Of a stretch of 64,000 nucleotides of DNA, positions 10,549 through 19,130 are shown one piece after another. The number at the start of each line of letters is the position of its first letter. Position 1 is the first letter of the stretch. The DNA is taken from NCBI RefSeq assembly GCF_023554105.1, contig NZ_JAMJWE010000008.1:62001-126000 (forward strand), given 5' to 3'. The stretch comes from Brucella sp. 21LCYQ03. Lineage in GTDB: Bacteria > Pseudomonadota > Alphaproteobacteria > Rhizobiales > Rhizobiaceae. A model generated the notes under the pieces. That model saw only the letters and a list, made by a program, of their open reading frames with translations. It was not told where the DNA came from and made no database searches. Made by a program: the position numbers and the translations under genes.

Positions 10549-11193
10549 TCAGCTCTTGCGATCCGGTGCATAAAGCGTTGGTGCGAAGACTGCCAGAATG
10601 GCGCCATAAGGTACCAGCATTAGCGTTCCCATCACAACCTTCACAAAGAAGTCACCGATAGCCAGCGAAGCCCAGAGAGGCATTCCAAGGCCAAGGAAAG
10701 CGGCGGGATCGGTCAGCGATGAGTCGGGCAGGCCAGTTATGGCATCGACCCATGCAAACTGTGCTGCAAAGGCGATAGAGAAGAACAGCACCGTATCGAC
10801 AATCGAGCCGAACATTGCTGCTGCGAAGGGTGCTTTCCACCATGTCTTCTTGCGCAGGCTATTGAAGACCGTAATGTCCATCAATTGCGCAATCAGAAAT
10901 GCCGAGCCGGACGCGATGGCGATACGCGGCGTTGCCAGCCAGATCGACATGAAAACACCAAGGACAAAACCCGCATAGACGACTTTACGCGCGGCCGCAG
11001 GGCCAAAACGACGGTTCGTCAGATCATTGACAAGGAACGCAAAGGGATAGGTGAAAGCGCCATAAGTGAGCATTTCGCCGAGGCCAAAATGCTGAAATGG
11101 ATATTGCACAAGGATATTGGAGGCAGCGACGGCTGCACACATGCACAATATGGCCGGCAAAAGCCGGGACAAAGCAGGGCTTGCAGAAAACAT
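10549..11193 (-). CDS. VUT family protein, probable queuosine precursor transporter (YhhQ-like)
   Basis: A 214-residue inner membrane protein with about six hydrophobic helices. It matches the COG1738/VUT family, whose E. coli member YhhQ imports queuosine precursors such as preQ0/preQ1. Family signatures are ASNILVQYPF near the N-terminus, TYGAFTYPFAFLVNDLTNRR and FGSIVDTVLFFSIAF. The ATG at 11193 has AGGA 7 nt upstream, and that AGGA lies at the edge of a small hairpin. The gene follows rpmB on the same strand, immediately after the rpmB terminator. There is almost no room for a separate promoter, so its expression may depend on readthrough of that terminator. Confidence 0.9.
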   Translation of the reverse strand: MFSASPALSRLLPAILCMCAAVAASNILVQYPFQHFGLGEMLTYGAFTYPFAFLVNDLTNRRFGPAAARKVVYAGFVLGVFMSIWLATPRIAIASGSAFLIAQLMDITVFNSLRKKTWWKAPFAAAMFGSIVDTVLFFSIAFAAQFAWVDAITGLPDSSLTDPAAFLGLGMPLWASLAIGDFFVKVVMGTLMLVPYGAILAVFAPTLYAPDRKS

Positions 11194-11220
11194 TTTTTTA
11201 TCCTGGGTGATGTCACCAGT
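11190..11220 (-). promoter_or_regulatory. candidate compact pseudoknot (preQ1-like) at the transporter start codon
   Basis: On the minus strand a CUGG/CCAG stem (or GGUG/CACC in another register) encloses a loop containing ACAU. An A-rich tail (GAUAAAAAA) follows and leads directly into AUGU at the start codon, which is complementary to the ACAU loop. Stem, loop and A-rich tail that pairs back to the loop is the layout of preQ1-I riboswitches, and the gene is a queuosine-precursor transporter. The loop is 2-3 nt shorter than in known examples, so this is inference. Confidence 0.35.
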
Positions 11221-11221
11221 A

Positions 11222-11250
11222 AAAAAGGCCGACGAGAGTCAGCCTTTTTT
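11222..11250 (-). terminator. intrinsic terminator of rpmB
   Basis: On the minus strand AAAAAAGGCTGAC and GTCGGCCTTTTTT (with one mismatch) form a hairpin ending in six U, 25 bp after the rpmB stop. It lies between rpmB and the VUT transporter gene. Confidence 0.85.
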
Positions 11251-11274
11251 GTCAAAACTTAAAAAGCTGATTGC

Positions 11275-11568
11275 TTATGCAGCAACTTCAGCCTGCTTCT
11301 TCGCGATCTGACGCTTCAGCAGGCGAGCGCGCTGCGAAAGTTCTTTGTCGTCAGACTTTGCGAGGAAAGCGTCGAGGCCACCGCGATGCTCAACCGAACG
11401 CAGAGCGGAAGCGGAAACGCGAAGACGGTAGCTCTGGCCGAGCACTTCGGACATAAGCGTAACATTGCAGAGGTTCGGCAGGAAGCGGCGACGCGTACGG
11501 TTGTTCGCGTGGCTTACGTTGTTGCCGTACTGGACCGAGGTGCCGGTCAATTCACAAGCGCGGGACAT
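11275..11568 (-). CDS. rpmB: 50S ribosomal protein L28
   Basis: L28 is a large-subunit ribosomal protein. The 97-residue product begins [20 protein letters not shown] and contains [19 protein letters not shown], the conserved RNA-binding segment. The extended C-terminus (residues 60-97, with AKKQAEVAA at the end) is normal for alphaproteobacteria. The single Cys-containing zinc-ribbon form is absent. It is monocistronic, with its own terminator just downstream. Confidence 0.97.
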   Translation of the reverse strand: MSRACELTGTSVQYGNNVSHANNRTRRRFLPNLCNVTLMSEVLGQSYRLRVSASALRSVEHRGGLDAFLAKSDDKELSQRARLLKRQIAKKQAEVAA

Positions 11569-12009
11569 TTTGGTCTCACCTTCAAATTTTTGTTTCTCAG
11601 GCCCCGACTCGAATGTCCGAATTCAACGCAATCATAGCAGTATTTCTGCTGCTGGCGCGCGATCTCGGACAGGCGGCCTATTGGGAAAGTCGCGTTTCTA
11701 TAGTGAGACTAGCGATTACAGTCAAGATAGATTCCGTCAGCATGACCTAAAGGCGCGCAATTCCGGCAGTTTTCGGCCCAGACCATGCCATCCGATCATA
11801 ACTTTGCCAGCTTTTTCTGTTCGACACAGCATATCAATTAGAAATCTGGCGCAGATTTTGAGTTATTGATACTCGAAAGCTGAAACGCAAGACACGGCAT
11901 CTGTCGAGAAAGAGAATCGGTTACAGGTGTAGTTCATGGGTCGAGTGGCCGGGCATCATTCTTGCGAGGGGATTGGTGCGACGCTGATAAGACGAAAGGA
12001 AAGTCTGGC
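11569..12009. other. 441-bp divergent gap between rpmB and the DUF3108-like gene
   Basis: It must hold the rpmB promoter (minus strand) and that of the DUF3108-like gene (plus strand). I found no convincing hexamer pair, no RNA gene and no strong hairpin. AAAGGA at 11996-12001 is the ribosome binding site for the gene at 12010. Confidence 0.5.
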
Positions 12010-12837
12010 ATGATCATGCAATCGTATTTCCAGCAACCGGTTAACAAGCGGGTCGTCAAGCGAAGACTTGCATTTCTAACCGGACTGACGATTGCGAGCA
12101 TGTCGGTGATGAGTTCCGCGAAAGCTGATGATCTCTATCGGACTGAATATGATATTTCCATGTTTGCGCTTTCTATTGCGCGCTCAGCGATTGAGACGGT
12201 CGTTAAAGGTGCCAATTACGGCGTGAATGGCCATTTTAAAACCTCCGGCATTGCCCGCATTTTCGATGATACCGATGGTACTGTTTATGTGGGCGGTAGT
12301 TCGACCCAGAGTAAGGTGACGCCCTCGGCCTTTGATCTCGCTTATAAGCATGGGCGCAAGAATAAGAGCACGACCATTCGCTTCTCTGGCGGCAATGTAA
12401 CATCGTCTGAAAATGTACCGCCGGTTAAAAAGCGCGATCCATGGGTGGAGATAACGCGGCAAGACCTCATCAATGTCAGCGATCCGCTTAGTGCGCTGAT
12501 GATTCCAACCAAAGACCCGAAAGCTGTCTGCAATCGGACGCTCAGAGTTTTCGATGGCCAGACCCGCGCTGACATAATCTTGAGTTTTAACGGCACCGAA
12601 TCCTTCACTACCAAAGGTTTTACGGGCGAATCTGTTATCTGCTCGGCGAAGTTTGTGCCGCTTGCCGGGTATCAGAAAGGCAAAAAGGCCATCGATTACC
12701 TCGCCAATCGCAGCAAGATCACGATCTCATTTGCTTCGCTTGGCAATTCAGGCATTTATGCGCCGGTGGTGGCGCGTATCGGCACACAGCTCGGAACTCT
12801 CAAAATCGAAGCGACGCGATTCGAAAAAATTCAGTAA
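12010..12837 (+). CDS. secreted DUF3108-like protein
   Basis: A 275-residue protein with a Sec signal peptide: the basic start VNKRVVKRRLAFLTG, a hydrophobic stretch and AKA at the cleavage site, then mature DDLYRTEYDISMFALSIARS. The mature part (VKGANYGVNGHFKTSGIARI, SFDGQTRADIILSF-like strands) resembles the DUF3108 family of periplasmic beta-rich proteins, whose function is unknown. The frame is open back to 11962, but the ATG at 12010 has an upstream AAAGGA and gives a proper signal peptide. Two Cys in the C-terminal half (near VCNRTL and ICSAKF) could form a disulfide. Confidence 0.8.
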   Translation: MIMQSYFQQPVNKRVVKRRLAFLTGLTIASMSVMSSAKADDLYRTEYDISMFALSIARSAIETVVKGANYGVNGHFKTSGIARIFDDTDGTVYVGGSSTQSKVTPSAFDLAYKHGRKNKSTTIRFSGGNVTSSENVPPVKKRDPWVEITRQDLINVSDPLSALMIPTKDPKAVCNRTLRVFDGQTRADIILSFNGTESFTTKGFTGESVICSAKFVPLAGYQKGKKAIDYLANRSKITISFASLGNSGIYAPVVARIGTQLGTLKIEATRFEKIQ

Positions 12838-12849
12838 GCGTCTTTACTC

Positions 12850-13275
12850 TCAATGTTTCGGATGCAGGCATTCGTCATGATTGCCGAGAATTTCGATAAC
12901 CCGGCACTGATCAATACGACCATGCGCTGTGCAGTCGAGCATCCTTAACAACTCGGTTTTCAATGACATCAGCTTTGCGATGCGATGCTCAACATCGATC
13001 AGGCGTGCGCGCGCAATAGAATCAGCTGCTGAGCAGGATTGATCGGGATTGTCCTGAAGGTCTAAAAGTGTGCGGATTGCATCGACTTCAAAGCCCAGAT
13101 CGCGCGCATGACGGATGAATAACAGTCGCTGAATATCGGTATTGTCATAGAGGCGGCGATTGCCTTCCGTGCGCGGTGGCACGGGTAAAAGCCCGATTTG
13201 TTCGTAATAACGGATAGTTGGCACTTTTACGCCGCTGGCTTTTGATGCCTCGCCAATCGGAACGTTGGTGATCAT
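12850..13275 (-). CDS. MerR-family metal-responsive regulator (ZntR/CadR/PbrR type)
   Basis: A 141-residue regulator. The N-terminal winged helix is IGEASKASGVKVPTIRYYEQ, then the coiled-coil dimerisation helix. The C-terminal metal-binding loop has Cys81 (QSCSAAD), Cys115, His118 and Cys124 (LDCTAHGRIDQC), plus Cys136 and His138; the C-X8-C spacing is that of ZntR. The frame extends to 13473, but that extension is only the antisense of the histidine-rich start of the ATPase gene. The ATG at 13275 begins the conserved MerR fold. It diverges from the ATPase gene across a palindromic operator and would activate it on binding Zn, Cd or Pb. Confidence 0.92.
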   Translation of the reverse strand: MITNVPIGEASKASGVKVPTIRYYEQIGLLPVPPRTEGNRRLYDNTDIQRLLFIRHARDLGFEVDAIRTLLDLQDNPDQSCSAADSIARARLIDVEHRIAKLMSLKTELLRMLDCTAHGRIDQCRVIEILGNHDECLHPKH

Positions 13276-13283
13276 TTTTTCGC

Positions 13284-13314
13284 TTGCTCCTCTAGTCACT
13301 AGAGGATGTAGACC
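13284..13314 (+). promoter_or_regulatory. MerR-type promoter/operator of the P-type ATPase gene
   Basis: A perfect 17-bp palindrome, CCTCTAGT-C-ACTAGAGG (13289-13305), lies between a -35-like TTGCTC (13284-13289) and a -10-like TAGACC (13309-13314). The spacer is 19 bp, the over-long spacing that MerR-family activators correct by twisting DNA. The palindrome closely resembles the CTATAGTAACTAGAG-type sites of PbrR/CadR. Confidence 0.8.
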
Positions 13315-13376
13315 TTGTTTCAGAGAATTCAAGTGCGAACCCGTACCAGATATTTCTGGTCGCTTTTCTGGGGCAA

Positions 13377-15656
13377 ATGATGAGCCATACTGAACGCGCC
13401 AAACATCACGATCACGATCATGAACATAGCAATGATCATGCCGGCTGTAGCGGCCATCACCATGATCATGCACATGACCATGACGGGCACGACCATGATC
13501 ACCATCATCATGAAGAACTAGAAGCTAAACAGATCACAGCCAGTGCAGACAGTTTCCGTTTTCTTGTTGAGGGGATGGATTGTGCTTCCTGTGCGGCCAA
13601 GATCGATACGGCGGTGCGCCGTGTTGGTGGTGTTCAGGATGTTTCGGTTTCCGTGACCAACGGCACTATGATCGTCAATCATGATGGCTCATCGCAGGCT
13701 GGTGATATTGCGGCGAAAGTCTCTCAGCTTGGTTATAAGGCCAGTGTGCAATCGACTGCTGATGCAACTTTGAAGCCAACCGCGCGCGTAAAACCAAAGC
13801 GCTGGTGGCAGAGCGCTAAGGGTCAGATGATGCTGGCCTGTGGCGGTGGTCTGGTGCTTGCCTATATCGTCGGGCATCTTTATCCGCCGATTGAATTATG
13901 GGCCTTCACGGCAGCCATGCTGATCGGTCTGATACCGATTGCAAAACGCGCCTATTCGGCTGCGATCAATGGCACACCATTTTCCATCGAAATGCTGATG
14001 ACGATTGCGGCCATTGGCGCGGTCATCATTGGTGCAACGGAAGAGGCGGCAGCGGTCGTATTCCTGTTTCTGGTCGGCGAATTGCTGGAAGGTGTGGCCG
14101 CTGGCAAAGCGCGTGACAGTATTCAATCCCTCACTGCCCTTGTGCCAAAGACCGCTTTTCTCGAAAGCAATGGCACAACGAAAGAAGTGCCAGCGGAAGG
14201 GTTGAATGTCGGCGATGTGATTGCCGTGCGTCCCGGTGACCGTATGCCTGCTGATGGCGAGATTATTGCTGGCGAAAGCGCTATTGATGAAGCGCCGGTG
14301 ACGGGTGAAAGCACGCCGGTTGGCAAAGCTGTGGGTGACAATGTTTTTGCTGGCACCATTAATGGCGATGGTTTGCTGCGGGTGAAAGTGACAGCCGCAG
14401 CGCAGGACAACACGATTGCGCGTGTTGTGCGGCTTGTTGAAGAAGCACAGGAAGCCAAGGCGCCGACAGAACGTTTCATCAATCGCTTTTCGACCTATTA
14501 CACGCCGGGCGTTGTGGTCGTCGCAGCTCTGGTTGCCATTCTGCCGCCGCTTGTGGCAGGTGCTGAATGGGGCGAATGGGTTTATAAGGGACTTGCCATC
14601 CTGCTTATCGGTTGCCCTTGTGCGCTGGTTATCTCTACACCTGCGGCCATTGCGGCTTCGCTTTCATCTGGTGCAAGGCGTGGGCTGTTGCTGAAGGGTG
14701 GCGCAGTTCTGGAAACCATCGGCAAGATTACGACCGCCTGTTTCGATAAGACAGGAACGCTCACCGAAGGCAAACCGCAGGTGACAGATGTTTTGCCGGG
14801 AACACTTTCGGAAGATGAAGTGCTGCGTCTTTCTGCATCGCTTGATGCGGGTTCCAGTCATCCGCTTGCCTTAGCAATCGTTGGTGCTGCTGATGCGCGT
14901 GACTTGAAAATCTCGGCAGTTTCGACCGGCAAGGCACATGGCGGTAAAGGCGTGTCGGGCGTGGCTGATGGTGTTGAGCTGTTTCTGGGTTCACGCAAGG
15001 CTGCCAATGAAATCTCTGCCATTCCGGACGACCTTGCTGCCCGCATTTCGGCCTGTAACGATGAAGGTAAGACAGTTTCGGTACTGGTTGCAGATGGCAA
15101 GATCGCGGGCGCTATCGCCATGCGTGACGAGCCGCGCGCCGATGCGATTGCAGGGCTAAAGACGCTGAAAGCTGCCGGCATTCGCACCGTTATGCTGACG
15201 GGTGATAATCGCCGCACGGCAGAAGCCATCGGCAAGGATCTCGATATTGAGGTGCGTGCCGAACTACTGCCGGAAGACAAACAGCGTATTGTTGGCGAGT
15301 TCCGCAATGAAGGTCAGATCGTTGCCAAGGTCGGCGACGGTATCAACGATGCGCCAGCACTTGCAGCGGCCGATGTTGGCATCGCCATGGGCGGTGGTAC
15401 TGATGTTGCGCTGGAAACGGCGGATGCAGCCGTGCTGCACGGACGTGTGGGCGATGTGGCCGCAATGGTCGATCTATCCAAGCGGACCATGCGCAATATT
15501 CATCAGAACATTGCAATCGCACTTGGATTGAAAGCTGTGTTTCTCGTGACAACAGTGCTGGGGATTACCGGCCTCTGGCCCGCCATTCTGGCTGATACGG
15601 GCGCAACCGTTCTGGTGACGATCAATGCGCTGCGCTTGCTGAGGCAGCCTTCTTAA
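13377..15656 (+). CDS. heavy-metal-translocating P-type ATPase (Zn/Cd/Pb type)
   Basis: A 759-residue P1B-type ATPase that exports divalent metals from the cytoplasm. The first 50 residues are extremely His/Asp-rich (for example HDHDGHDHDHHHHEE), then one HMA domain with GMDCASC (Cys69, Cys72). Transmembrane helices surround the ion-site motif CPC (413-415). The phosphorylation motif DKTGT starts at Asp457. SSHPLA and the C-terminal hinge VGDGINDAPAL are present. The CPC motif plus a His-rich tail and a neighbouring ZntR-like regulator fit zinc, cadmium or lead rather than copper. ATG codons at 13377 and 13380 are both possible starts. Confidence 0.94.
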   Translation: MMSHTERAKHHDHDHEHSNDHAGCSGHHHDHAHDHDGHDHDHHHHEELEAKQITASADSFRFLVEGMDCASCAAKIDTAVRRVGGVQDVSVSVTNGTMIVNHDGSSQAGDIAAKVSQLGYKASVQSTADATLKPTARVKPKRWWQSAKGQMMLACGGGLVLAYIVGHLYPPIELWAFTAAMLIGLIPIAKRAYSAAINGTPFSIEMLMTIAAIGAVIIGATEEAAAVVFLFLVGELLEGVAAGKARDSIQSLTALVPKTAFLESNGTTKEVPAEGLNVGDVIAVRPGDRMPADGEIIAGESAIDEAPVTGESTPVGKAVGDNVFAGTINGDGLLRVKVTAAAQDNTIARVVRLVEEAQEAKAPTERFINRFSTYYTPGVVVVAALVAILPPLVAGAEWGEWVYKGLAILLIGCPCALVISTPAAIAASLSSGARRGLLLKGGAVLETIGKITTACFDKTGTLTEGKPQVTDVLPGTLSEDEVLRLSASLDAGSSHPLALAIVGAADARDLKISAVSTGKAHGGKGVSGVADGVELFLGSRKAANEISAIPDDLAARISACNDEGKTVSVLVADGKIAGAIAMRDEPRADAIAGLKTLKAAGIRTVMLTGDNRRTAEAIGKDLDIEVRAELLPEDKQRIVGEFRNEGQIVAKVGDGINDAPALAAADVGIAMGGGTDVALETADAAVLHGRVGDVAAMVDLSKRTMRNIHQNIAIALGLKAVFLVTTVLGITGLWPAILADTGATVLVTINALRLLRQPS

Positions 15657-15662
15657 AAAAAC

Positions 15663-15695
15663 AAAACCGGCGAAGTTTCCTTCGCCGGTTTTTTT
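15663..15695. terminator. bidirectional intrinsic terminator after the P-type ATPase
   Basis: CCGGCGAAG and CTTCGCCGG pair around TTTC, flanked by an A-tract on the left and seven T on the right. It can therefore terminate the ATPase transcript on the plus strand and the cluster ending at 15702 on the minus strand. Confidence 0.92.
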
Positions 15696-15701
15696 AAAAA
15701 C

Positions 15702-16214
15702 TTATTCGCCAATCAGTTCGCGGATACGATCACCATTTTGCTTGGCAAAGGTGACATGCTCGGGGTTGATCTGTTTCACTTCATCGACAAGCTGGTCTTC
15801 TTCTTCGGCATCCGCTGCTGCCAGCCCGCTCATCATCGCGAAATAGGCGAGAAGATAATCGCGGGGTGCAATATTTTCCGCTTTCATCACTTCGACGACC
15901 TGCGGGCGCGACTCAATGCTTTTGACCATGGAATCCATTGAGGGTCGCGCATCCAGACCTTCTTCAGCGGTCGGTGAAAGCTGCATATCTTCAAGCTTGT
16001 TATGGATTTTCAACATCCGGTCCAGCAGGTCTTCGCTGAGCTTGAAATTGTTGATTTCTGCTGGTGTTTGCAAAGGCGTAGCAATCGCCAGAATGTCTTC
16101 CGCAAAAGCTGTTTTGACGGATTGCGGCAGGATCACAAGCGAGAGACCGAGCAGGGCTGCGGTTTGGAAGCGTTTTGCATTCTTGAAGCGTTTCATCGAG
16201 AAAATCTTTGTCAT
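15702..16214 (-). CDS. secreted protein of unknown function
   Basis: A 170-residue protein with a basic N-terminus (MTKIFSMKRFKNAKRFQ), a hydrophobic segment and an AFA cleavage site before EDILAIA, so it is probably periplasmic. The mature part is helical and acidic (SEDLLDRMLKIHNKLEDMQL, AAADAEEEDQLVDEVKQINP). I do not recognise a named family. A second ATG at codon 7 is possible. It is the last gene of the minus-strand dapF-mtaB-ftsY-yciB-gloB series, 9 bp after gloB, and ends at a bidirectional terminator. Confidence 0.75.
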   Translation of the reverse strand: MTKIFSMKRFKNAKRFQTAALLGLSLVILPQSVKTAFAEDILAIATPLQTPAEINNFKLSEDLLDRMLKIHNKLEDMQLSPTAEEGLDARPSMDSMVKSIESRPQVVEVMKAENIAPRDYLLAYFAMMSGLAAADAEEEDQLVDEVKQINPEHVTFAKQNGDRIRELIGE

Positions 16215-16223
16215 GATAGAATC

Positions 16224-17006
16224 CTAGAATAAATCTTTGCGCTTACGGATTTCCGCAAAAACAGCTTCGTCAGTTGCATTCTGCATATCGAGCCGTGCAC
16301 GAATACGGGCATCGTGCCAGCGCAGAAAAGGATTGGTGGCCATTTCAAGCGCTATGCTGGTGGGTAGCGTCATCTTATCAGCCGCGCGCAGTCGCGCAAT
16401 CTCCGCTGAACGCTCTTTTAACGCCGAATTGTCGGGATCGATGGTGAGGGCAAAACGCGCATTGCTCTGCGTATATTCATGGCCGCAATAGACTGCCGTG
16501 TCGCCCGGAAGGGCCACAAGCTTTTGTAGTGACTGGAACATCGTGCCGGGTGTGCCTTCCAGCAGACGTCCGCAGCCCAGTGCGAAAAGCGTGTCGCCGG
16601 TAAACACGACTTTTGCTTCAGGCAGGTAGAAGGAAATCTCGCCATTCGTATGGCCGGGCGTGGAGATCACTTTGACTTTGAAAAGCCCGAAAGTGAACTC
16701 ATCGCCATCTTGCACAGTGCGGTCGAGCATCGGAATTTTATCGGCCTCTGCCTTTGGGCCGATGATGCTAACGCCGAATTTGGCCTTGAGCGCTGCATTG
16801 CCTTCGACATGGTCGCGGTGGTGATGCGTTGTAAAAATGAAATCCAGCCTCCAGCCACGGCGCTTGAGAGCGCTTTCAATAGCTGCCGCATCCGGTGCAT
16901 CGATTGCTGCCGTCAGATCGCTTTCAGGATCGTGAATGAGAACGCCATAATTATCGCTGCGGCAGATGAATTGTTCAATGTCCAGCCTTTTGTCGATTTG
17001 GGACAT
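16224..17006 (-). CDS. gloB: hydroxyacylglutathione hydrolase (glyoxalase II)
   Basis: GloB hydrolyses S-D-lactoylglutathione to D-lactate and glutathione, the second step of methylglyoxal detoxification. The 260-residue protein has the metallo-beta-lactamase metal motif TTHHHRDHVEG. Further ligands lie in STPGHTNGEISFYL, in VFTGDTLFALGCGRLLEGT and in YCGHEYTQSNARFA. The C-terminal helical substrate domain ends TDEAVFAEIRKRKDLF, as usual for the family. The start at 17006 follows yciB by 20 bp with a GGAGG upstream, so it belongs to the same transcript. Confidence 0.96.
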   Translation of the reverse strand: MSQIDKRLDIEQFICRSDNYGVLIHDPESDLTAAIDAPDAAAIESALKRRGWRLDFIFTTHHHRDHVEGNAALKAKFGVSIIGPKAEADKIPMLDRTVQDGDEFTFGLFKVKVISTPGHTNGEISFYLPEAKVVFTGDTLFALGCGRLLEGTPGTMFQSLQKLVALPGDTAVYCGHEYTQSNARFALTIDPDNSALKERSAEIARLRAADKMTLPTSIALEMATNPFLRWHDARIRARLDMQNATDEAVFAEIRKRKDLF

Positions 17007-17026
17007 GGCGTCCTCCTTGATTAATC

Positions 17027-17683
17027 TTAGTCTTTACGGGCTTCTGGCAAAGTGTGCTTCTGGATAAGCGGCATTTGTAAAAGTGTGAAGACAACGGTGA
17101 TCGGCATAATGCCCCAGACCTTGAAGGAAACCCAGGCATCGGTCGAAAAATTGCGCCACACGACCTCATTCACCACGGCGAGGAAAATGAAGAACAGGCC
17201 CCAGCGGAATGTGAGCTTCCGCCAGCCCTCTGCATCAAGCTTGAAGGCCGAATCAAACACATAGCCGAGCAGGGATTTACCGAACAAAAGTCCGCCCAAC
17301 AGGATCGCGCCAAACAGCGTGTTGACGATGGTGGGCTTCATCTTGATGAAAGTGTCGTTGTGCAGCCAGAGAGTCAGCGCACCAAACACCAGAACCACAA
17401 TGCCGGATATGAGCGGCATCATCGGCAAAGTGCGGGTCATCGACCATGAAACGGCAAGAGCGATAACGGTCGCGACCATGAACAGGGCCGTTGCCAGAAA
17501 GATCGGTTCGCCAATCTGGCCAAGCACAGGAAAGCGCTCGATCAGATTTTCACCACGCGCATTGGCGAAGAAAAATACCAGAAGCGGTCCGAGTTCTAGT
17601 GCCAGCTTGAGAAGGGGCGGCACTTCCTTGCGTTCGGCTTCGGTTTTTTGCGAGGGATCGCGTTCAAAAACGGGATGCTCCAT
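17027..17683 (-). CDS. yciB: inner membrane septation protein YciB (septation protein A)
   Basis: A 218-residue integral membrane protein of the YciB/IspZ family, which helps cell-envelope integrity and division in other proteobacteria. It has about five hydrophobic helices. Family landmarks are [40 protein letters not shown], the [16 protein letters not shown] segment and [20 protein letters not shown]. The N-terminus ([20 protein letters not shown]) is a hydrophilic extension. Its ATG overlaps the ftsY stop (TGATG on the minus strand), so translation is coupled to that of ftsY. Confidence 0.93.
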   Translation of the reverse strand: MEHPVFERDPSQKTEAERKEVPPLLKLALELGPLLVFFFANARGENLIERFPVLGQIGEPIFLATALFMVATVIALAVSWSMTRTLPMMPLISGIVVLVFGALTLWLHNDTFIKMKPTIVNTLFGAILLGGLLFGKSLLGYVFDSAFKLDAEGWRKLTFRWGLFFIFLAVVNEVVWRNFSTDAWVSFKVWGIMPITVVFTLLQMPLIQKHTLPEARKD

Positions 17684-19113
17684 CAGGCAACTCCTGCGAT
17701 GGCGCGGGCAAAATCCTTGGCCGCAAATGGTTCAAGATCATCGACACCTTCGCCGACGCCGATAAAATAAATCGGAAGCTTATGCTTTGCCGAGATAGCG
17801 ACGAGAATGCCGCCGCGTGCCGTACCGTCCAGTTTGGTCATGACGAGGCCATTGACGCCAGCGATATTCTTGAAAATCTCAACCTGATTGAGCGCATTCT
17901 GCCCGGTCGTGGCATCCAGCGTCTGGAGAACTGTGTGCGGGGCTTCCGGGTCGTGCTTGCCAAGTACGCGGACGATCTTGGCGAGTTCGTCCATCAGTTC
18001 GGCCTTGTTCTGCAAACGGCCAGCCGTGTCGATGATGAGCACATCGCTGCCCGCATCTTTGGCCTGTTTCCATGCGTCATAGGCGAGACCAGCCGCGTCC
18101 GCTCCGAGCTTGCTCGAAACAACCGGTGAGCCGGTGCGTTCGCCCCAGATATGGAGCTGTTCGATAGCGGCGGCGCGGAAAGTATCACCTGCCGCTAGCA
18201 TGACCTTGAGGCCGCCAGCGGTCAGTTTTGCGGCAAGCTTGCCAATGGTTGTGGTCTTGCCGGTGCCATTGACGCCGACAACCAGAATGACGTGCGGCTT
18301 ATGCGAGAGATCAAGCTCCAGTGGCTTTGCAACTGGACCAAGCACCTTCTCGATTTCCGCGCCCATGATATTGCGCACTTCTTCGCCGGTGACGTCTTTG
18401 CCATAGCGGCCAGACGACAGCGCATCAGTCACACGCATAGCGGTTTCAAGTCCGAGATCGGCCTGAATGAGCACGTCTTCCAGATCCTGCAACGTGTCTT
18501 CATCAAGCTTGCGCTTTGTGAAAATGCTGCCGATGGAATCGCTCAGCGAATTGGAAGAACGCAGCAGACCGCGACGTAGCCGTTCGAACCAGGAAAGCTT
18601 TGGCTCAGGCGCTGCCTCGACCGGTGCTTCTTCCTGATGTTCTTCAACGGCCTTGGCGACCTTGATCTTTTTCGGCTTGGCTGCCTCTGGCTGAGGTGCG
18701 GGCTCGACTATTTCCTCAACAACGGGTGCTTCCGGAGCTTTCGCGACTTCTGGCTGTTCAGGTTCAGCAACAGGCTCCGGCTCGACGACGGGCGCAATAA
18801 CGGGCTCTGGCGCAGGTGCTTCAACTACGATCGGCTCCATCACCGGTGGCTGTTCAATCGGGATTTCGATCTCAGCAACCGGATGTTCGATCACAGCGGC
18901 GGGTTCTTCAACCGGCTCTGGCTCTGGAACAATCTGATTTGCTTCAGGCTCGGCAACGGCCACTTCGGCAGCAGGAGTTTCAGCTTTTTCAGGCGTTTCG
19001 ACAGCTTCTGGAAGCGCTGCTTCCACAGCATCGGGGGCCGGTTGTTCGACCGGCTTTTCCTCGACCTCCTTCTTGCCGAAGGAGAACATTTTCTTGATGA
19101 AACCCATTGCCAT
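17683..19113 (-). CDS. ftsY: signal recognition particle receptor FtsY
   Basis: FtsY receives SRP-ribosome complexes at the inner membrane for co-translational insertion. The 476-residue protein has a long low-complexity N-terminal A domain (about residues 15-170) rich in Glu, Pro, Val and Ala ([20 protein letters not shown] and similar repeats). The NG GTPase domain follows: G1 [14 protein letters not shown], the DTFRAAA motif, G3 DTAGRLQ, and G4 [10 protein letters not shown]. The A domain is longer than in E. coli relatives from other orders but acidic in the same way. It sits 17 bp after mtaB and overlaps yciB. Confidence 0.96.
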   Translation of the reverse strand: MAMGFIKKMFSFGKKEVEEKPVEQPAPDAVEAALPEAVETPEKAETPAAEVAVAEPEANQIVPEPEPVEEPAAVIEHPVAEIEIPIEQPPVMEPIVVEAPAPEPVIAPVVEPEPVAEPEQPEVAKAPEAPVVEEIVEPAPQPEAAKPKKIKVAKAVEEHQEEAPVEAAPEPKLSWFERLRRGLLRSSNSLSDSIGSIFTKRKLDEDTLQDLEDVLIQADLGLETAMRVTDALSSGRYGKDVTGEEVRNIMGAEIEKVLGPVAKPLELDLSHKPHVILVVGVNGTGKTTTIGKLAAKLTAGGLKVMLAAGDTFRAAAIEQLHIWGERTGSPVVSSKLGADAAGLAYDAWKQAKDAGSDVLIIDTAGRLQNKAELMDELAKIVRVLGKHDPEAPHTVLQTLDATTGQNALNQVEIFKNIAGVNGLVMTKLDGTARGGILVAISAKHKLPIYFIGVGEGVDDLEPFAAKDFARAIAGVA

Positions 19114-19130
19114 GAATTTTGATGCCTTGT

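Noticed and set aside
11250-11255. TTGACA on the minus strand as a promoter for the VUT gene
   Set aside because: No acceptable -10 element occurs 16-18 bp downstream; that position lies inside the rpmB terminator stem.
13276-13473. N-terminal extension of the MerR regulator frame
   Set aside because: The extra 66 residues are antisense to the His-rich ATPase start and have no family support. ATG 13275 begins the conserved winged helix.
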